Origin: Sclerurus mexicanus
Taxonomy: Eukaryota > Chordata > Aves > Passeriformes > Furnariidae
NCBI GenBank assembly: GCA_013396755.1
Contig: VWZF01003317.1
Coordinates: forward strand, 918,056-982,055
Length of the DNA stretch: 64,000 bases
Direction of reading: 5' to 3'
Made by a program: the position numbers and the translations under genes
Notes under the pieces: model-generated
What the model was told of the DNA's origin: nothing
Databases searched by the model: none
The model's input: the letters and a program-made list of their open reading frames with translations, nothing else
In this document: piece after piece, positions 60,770 through 64,000 of the stretch
Layout of the letters: the number at the start of each line of letters is the position of its first letter
How positions within the stretch are numbered: position 1 is the stretch's first letter

Positions 60770-60917
60770 GTCGTATGTTGCTAAATGATTCCAAAAAAGG
60801 GCCCCCTCACTTACACTATCGCCGCCCCTATGGCTGTGCAGTGCTGAGCATCATGGATGTGCTGCAGTCAATCTCTGAAATAAAGGAAGAGAAGGACTTT
60901 GTTCTCAAAGTTTACAC
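60770..60917 (+). CDS. DOCK3: DOCK3 exon, last in window (about residues 297-346)
   Basis: After the acceptor TTGTTCTAG the exon completes a Gly codon and encodes RMLLNDSKKGPPHLHYRRPY, then GCAVLSIMDVLQSISEIKEE and KDFVLKVY with two bases of a Thr codon before the donor GTGAGT (phase 2). The phrase YRRPxGCAVLSI is a DOCK-B hallmark, and GPPHLHYRRP is DOCK3-type. Human DOCK3 as I recall has ILDVLQSLTEVKEEK where this has IMDVLQSISEIKEEK, so the small acidic linker is the most changed part. The next exon, expected to begin with a peptide like CNNESEW, is not in the window. Confidence 0.95.
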
Positions 60918-63900
60918 GTGAGTAACTCCTAGAAGGAGTTTTTTGCTTCTTTATTATTCCAGCAGCTCATGGAAAATAATGAACATTATCTACAGATATT
61001 TAAATGTGTGTGAAATGCTTCAGAAATTATTGAATTTTGTCTGTGTGACATGCAAAGCTGCTCTTTTATTAATGTGATTTATTTAAAATCCGCTAAGCTC
61101 AAATCCAAAGAAATATGCGGTATTTCATCTTATGAAGGGAACAGTTACTGGTGCCCCATCTCCTATTCCCTGCCAGTCATGGCACCCGACAAAAGGAAGT
61201 AGAAAACACTGAAGTTGACAGTGTGCGACCTAAAAACGCAAAACAAATGGACATTTTTGGAGCAAGAATCTGTCTCAGTTATTTGTGATTTTGAACTTTG
61301 AACTAACAAATTCTTATTATGAAATGTGGTCTCACAGTTGTAATAAAGAGGCCACAGACAAACTGTCTGGAGACTGCAGGGAATATTTAAATCTCCTGCC
61401 AGTGAGGATAAATACTGGCAAGATCTGCTTTGCAGATGGGCTGAGTTTGAGCTGACACTGCTTTGTGGTCTGTGGCCACAGCAATAAGATCATTTGATGG
61501 GTTATAGAACTTTGTTATTCTTTGAGAAGTGCATTCAGCAGCAGCAAAACTGACCTTCAAGGGAACCTATAAATGAAAAAATGTCTTTTACTGTTCACTG
61601 AAAGATTCTTGGATGTCTCTTTATACATTAGAAATCTCTAAAGTCCAAACAGAAGTCTCTCAGAGTCAGCTCTTCCATTCTTCCTTTGCCAACAGTTATG
61701 AAAACTGTAGCAAAAATGTCAAATTACAGGGAAGTAAATGGTCGTATTTCTTTCTGTTCTGGCCTTTTGTCACCATTTAGTTTCAGCTTATCTCAGACCG
61801 GTGGCTTTGGTTATATAGTTCATGTTAATATTGTCCTTGTAGATAGGGTGTTAATACATTGCAACTGCAGCATCTTGAATGTTTACAGAAATGGAACATT
61901 CTGATTATCACATTTCTGATTTGATGCCCTTTTAGTGCACGTTTAGCTTCTGATTCACTGGCAAAGAGAAGAGAAAAAACTTGTTAAAATACTGGGCAAA
62001 TAAAGTCACACAGCCACTTAGAGCAATCCAAAGTTCTGAAACAATGGCAAAATAAAAATTACAGCACACAGCATTTCCCTTTTCTTCCTCTTAACCTGGA
62101 GTGTTTTGTTGCCATGGGTGCCCTGCACACCCCCAGAGTGCCGGCAGTGGCTTCCCAAATGCCCGAGCAGGTTGTCCCAGCTGTGGTTCTTCACATCTGC
62201 TCCCCCAGCCCTTGTGGTCACGTCCCCTACACAGCCCTTGCTGCCTTACTAGAGGGGAAGGAGAGTCCATAACAGAATCCAGCTCTGTAATCAGATGCTT
62301 GTAATTTTTTATCACTATTGTCACTCTCCTGGGTTGTTTTAAGTCTTGTACATCATCCTTTTACGTTACTGCTGTTTGGAGCGTTCTCTGTAAACTCCAG
62401 CGGAAATACTCAAAAGGGAATGTGGATGTATCTGGAGGGCACCAGCTCATCCCCTCTGCAGCTTTGATTGCTGTTGGTCTTTCATGGCAGAGTTTTCACA
62501 GGTTTCTCTCTTGCATCTTTTCTTTGCACATTCCTTTAGCTAACCCCCCTTTTCTTGCTTTGTAGGCTAAAATTGAAATGACAGGTTTTTGTGCTTTGTA
62601 AGTTTAAAATTGAATGTGAATGCTTAAACAGATTTTTTTACCTGCTGCTCTCATTCTGATTACTGCTAAAATGCCTCAGGCCAACTCAAAAACATCATCA
62701 AGATGAAATAAGGAGGGAGGTGTGTTTGTATTTTTCAAGGAGCGGTAAAAAACATTCCTTTTGTACACTATGTGGCTAGAGCTTACAGCTGCCACCACCG
62801 AGGCAGCCAGCATCCAGCCAGCAAAGCCTTTCACAGGGAGAAGCTGGAAGAAATTTGAGAGACTGAAAACCTAACAAAAGCTGAAACAAATACATGGTCT
62901 TTCAATGAGACTTTTGCTGGATCCACGAGAGAGAATGCTTATGGGAGGGGAGAAAAAAAATCAATTTACTTCACCAGTCTTTCTCAGCTTGCCTTATTAT
63001 TGTTAAAGATTTATGTCTGAAAAATACTTCTTTCTCACAATTGAGCTTTTCCTCTTCATTAATCCCACAGTCATGTTAAAATCTCACTAAGAGGATATAG
63101 TACCAACAGCTGTAGTTATAAGCTCATTATGTAAAAGCATAAAGGTTTACTTTTATAATTCTTTTTAATATACATGTAAAATATTTAAAAAGAGAGATGG
63201 AAATTAAATTCTCTGTCCATTTTTTAAATCACTCAGTTTTGGTTTTTTATATTTATTTTTAATGAGAGTTTTTGCTCATTGAATGTTACTCCTTTTGTCA
63301 ATCTTACCATTCCCTATAAGCTTCATGTACTTCTCTTTCATATTATCTTTTTTCAGTTTTATTTTTTTGTCCTATTTTCTTTCTGTCCTTTTTTTCCTCC
63401 TTCTGCGACAGTAGCTCTTAAAATTCTTTCCTCTTAATGCCTGAATGCCTTTCCCTTTTGATATTGCATAGTTGCTGTTTGCCCAGCTGGACAGGAGGGT
63501 ACGTCCCATTGCTGTGCCCAGCTGGGGGATGGCAAACATTCCAAGTGGTAAATGTACTGTGGAACCAGCCAACCTCAAAGGGTGATGGATGGCTCAGGAG
63601 AAAATTCTTATTTAAAGGAGGAGTGTATTCTGTTATACATTCGGTATTTGGACAAGTGACATGTGAACACCACAAAACACACTCCAAGCAAGTGTTTTCA
63701 GGCCAGCTTGGGAGTTCAGTCAAACCTGGAAGAATATCCTTGTTTGTGTTCAGGAAGTGCAGAGTGCAGCTTAGATTGGTACCCAGTCCAACACTGTCTT
63801 TAAGGAATCTACAGTTCATTGGTTTGGGGATAACTTTGTTCCAGGTTAAATTGCAGGCATAAGTCATTGGAGGCTGATACCTATTTTAACTTGCACTCCA

Positions 63901-64000
63901 GAGGCTTGTATAGCAACTAAAAAATTATCAGAGGTTAGATATTTTTTGTAATCTTATCTGTGAGGAACGTATTTGTCCTATAGGTTATCCCTCTGCTTTT
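60918..64000 (+). other. DOCK3 intron, 5' part (runs off the window)
   Basis: The intron starts with GTGAGT. No further exon, RNA gene or recognisable transposon was found. Overlapping open frames of 140-150 codons on both strands at 63.4-63.9 kb have no family resemblance. Confidence 0.65.

Larger units (their letters stand above)
1..64000 (+). other. DOCK3: DOCK3 gene, internal segment (exons and introns, partial at both ends)
   Basis: The seven plus-strand exons listed separately splice in frame into a peptide that I recognise as DOCK3 (MOCA). DOCK3 is a roughly 2000-residue cytoplasmic Rac exchange factor, enriched in brain, that works with ELMO proteins and promotes actin remodelling and neurite growth. 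The window encodes only the part between the N-terminal SH3 domain and the DHR-1 (C2) domain, so no catalytic DHR-2 sequence is present. Intron phases after the exons are 2, 0, 0, 2, 0, 1 and 2, and each matches the next acceptor. Introns occupy about 99 percent of the window, with one of 20.0 kb. DOCK4 is the closest alternative, but stretches such as DFEVVDSDQISVSDLYKM and GPPHLHYRRPYGCAVLSI follow DOCK3. Confidence 0.93.

Noticed and set aside
19056..60917. Assignment of the exons to DOCK4, DOCK1, DOCK2 or DOCK5
   Set aside because: DOCK1, 2 and 5 differ strongly in the helical region. DOCK4 has different residues at DFEVVDSDQI, GGPRNPEKI and GPPHLHYRRP, whereas DOCK3 fits throughout.
63418..63867. 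Overlapping open frames of 141-149 codons on both strands
   Set aside because: The two frames mirror each other and neither resembles a known protein. There is no exon-like composition.
1..64000. CRISPR arrays, operons, prokaryotic mobile elements, tRNA or rRNA genes
   Set aside because: The sequence is spliced, repeat-bearing vertebrate DNA. The tandem arrays lack CRISPR spacer-repeat structure, and no tRNA cloverleaf boxes were recognised.

Overview
The window is vertebrate, almost certainly avian, genomic DNA. It is AT-rich, intron-dominated sequence with scattered CR1 LINE copies, including several antisense copies that begin with the CR1 3'-terminal ATTCTATG-type octamer. It also holds solo LTRs, two of which resemble ERVL-type LTR families I know from songbirds, so a passerine is plausible. 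No L1, Alu or other mammal-specific repeat is visible. There is one recognisable gene, on the plus strand: an internal segment of DOCK3 (MOCA), an atypical Rac guanine-nucleotide exchange factor enriched in neurons.

Seven coding exons can be placed with GT-AG boundaries and consistent reading phase: 19056-19204, 24470-24554, 31716-31757, 33253-33407, 53439-53520, 58338-58398 and 60770-60917. They join in one open frame of 722 nt (about 240 codons). By my count from the remembered human protein this is roughly residues 106-346. This is the DOCK N-terminal region after the SH3 domain and before the DHR-1/C2 domain. Neither the start codon and SH3 exons nor the DHR-1 and catalytic DHR-2 exons are in the window. 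The paralogue DOCK4 was considered; the exon sequences fit DOCK3 better.

Layout: 1-19055 is upstream intron with two short CR1 tails and a solo LTR (15599-16209). 19056-33407 holds four exons; between 29.1 and 37.7 kb five antisense CR1 copies crowd around the 42-nt exon and the exon after it. 33408-53438 is a 20-kb intron. It contains older LINE pieces, an antisense solo LTR with a 5-bp target duplication (40159-40590), a GC-rich 26-bp minisatellite interrupted by a 610-bp assembly gap (40799-41408), and a 45-bp minisatellite (42014-42230). 53439-60917 holds the last three exons, with an antisense CR1 at 54.0 kb and an ERVL-like LTR ending only about 130 bp before the last exon. 60918-64000 is intron.

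No tRNA, rRNA, CRISPR, operon or independent second gene was found. The most unusual structure is the LTR plus two-minisatellite block at 40.1-42.2 kb. Its 26-bp unit carries an AAAATGGCSGC motif resembling the YY1 site. All assignments rest on reading the sequence and on remembered family sequences; no alignment was run.
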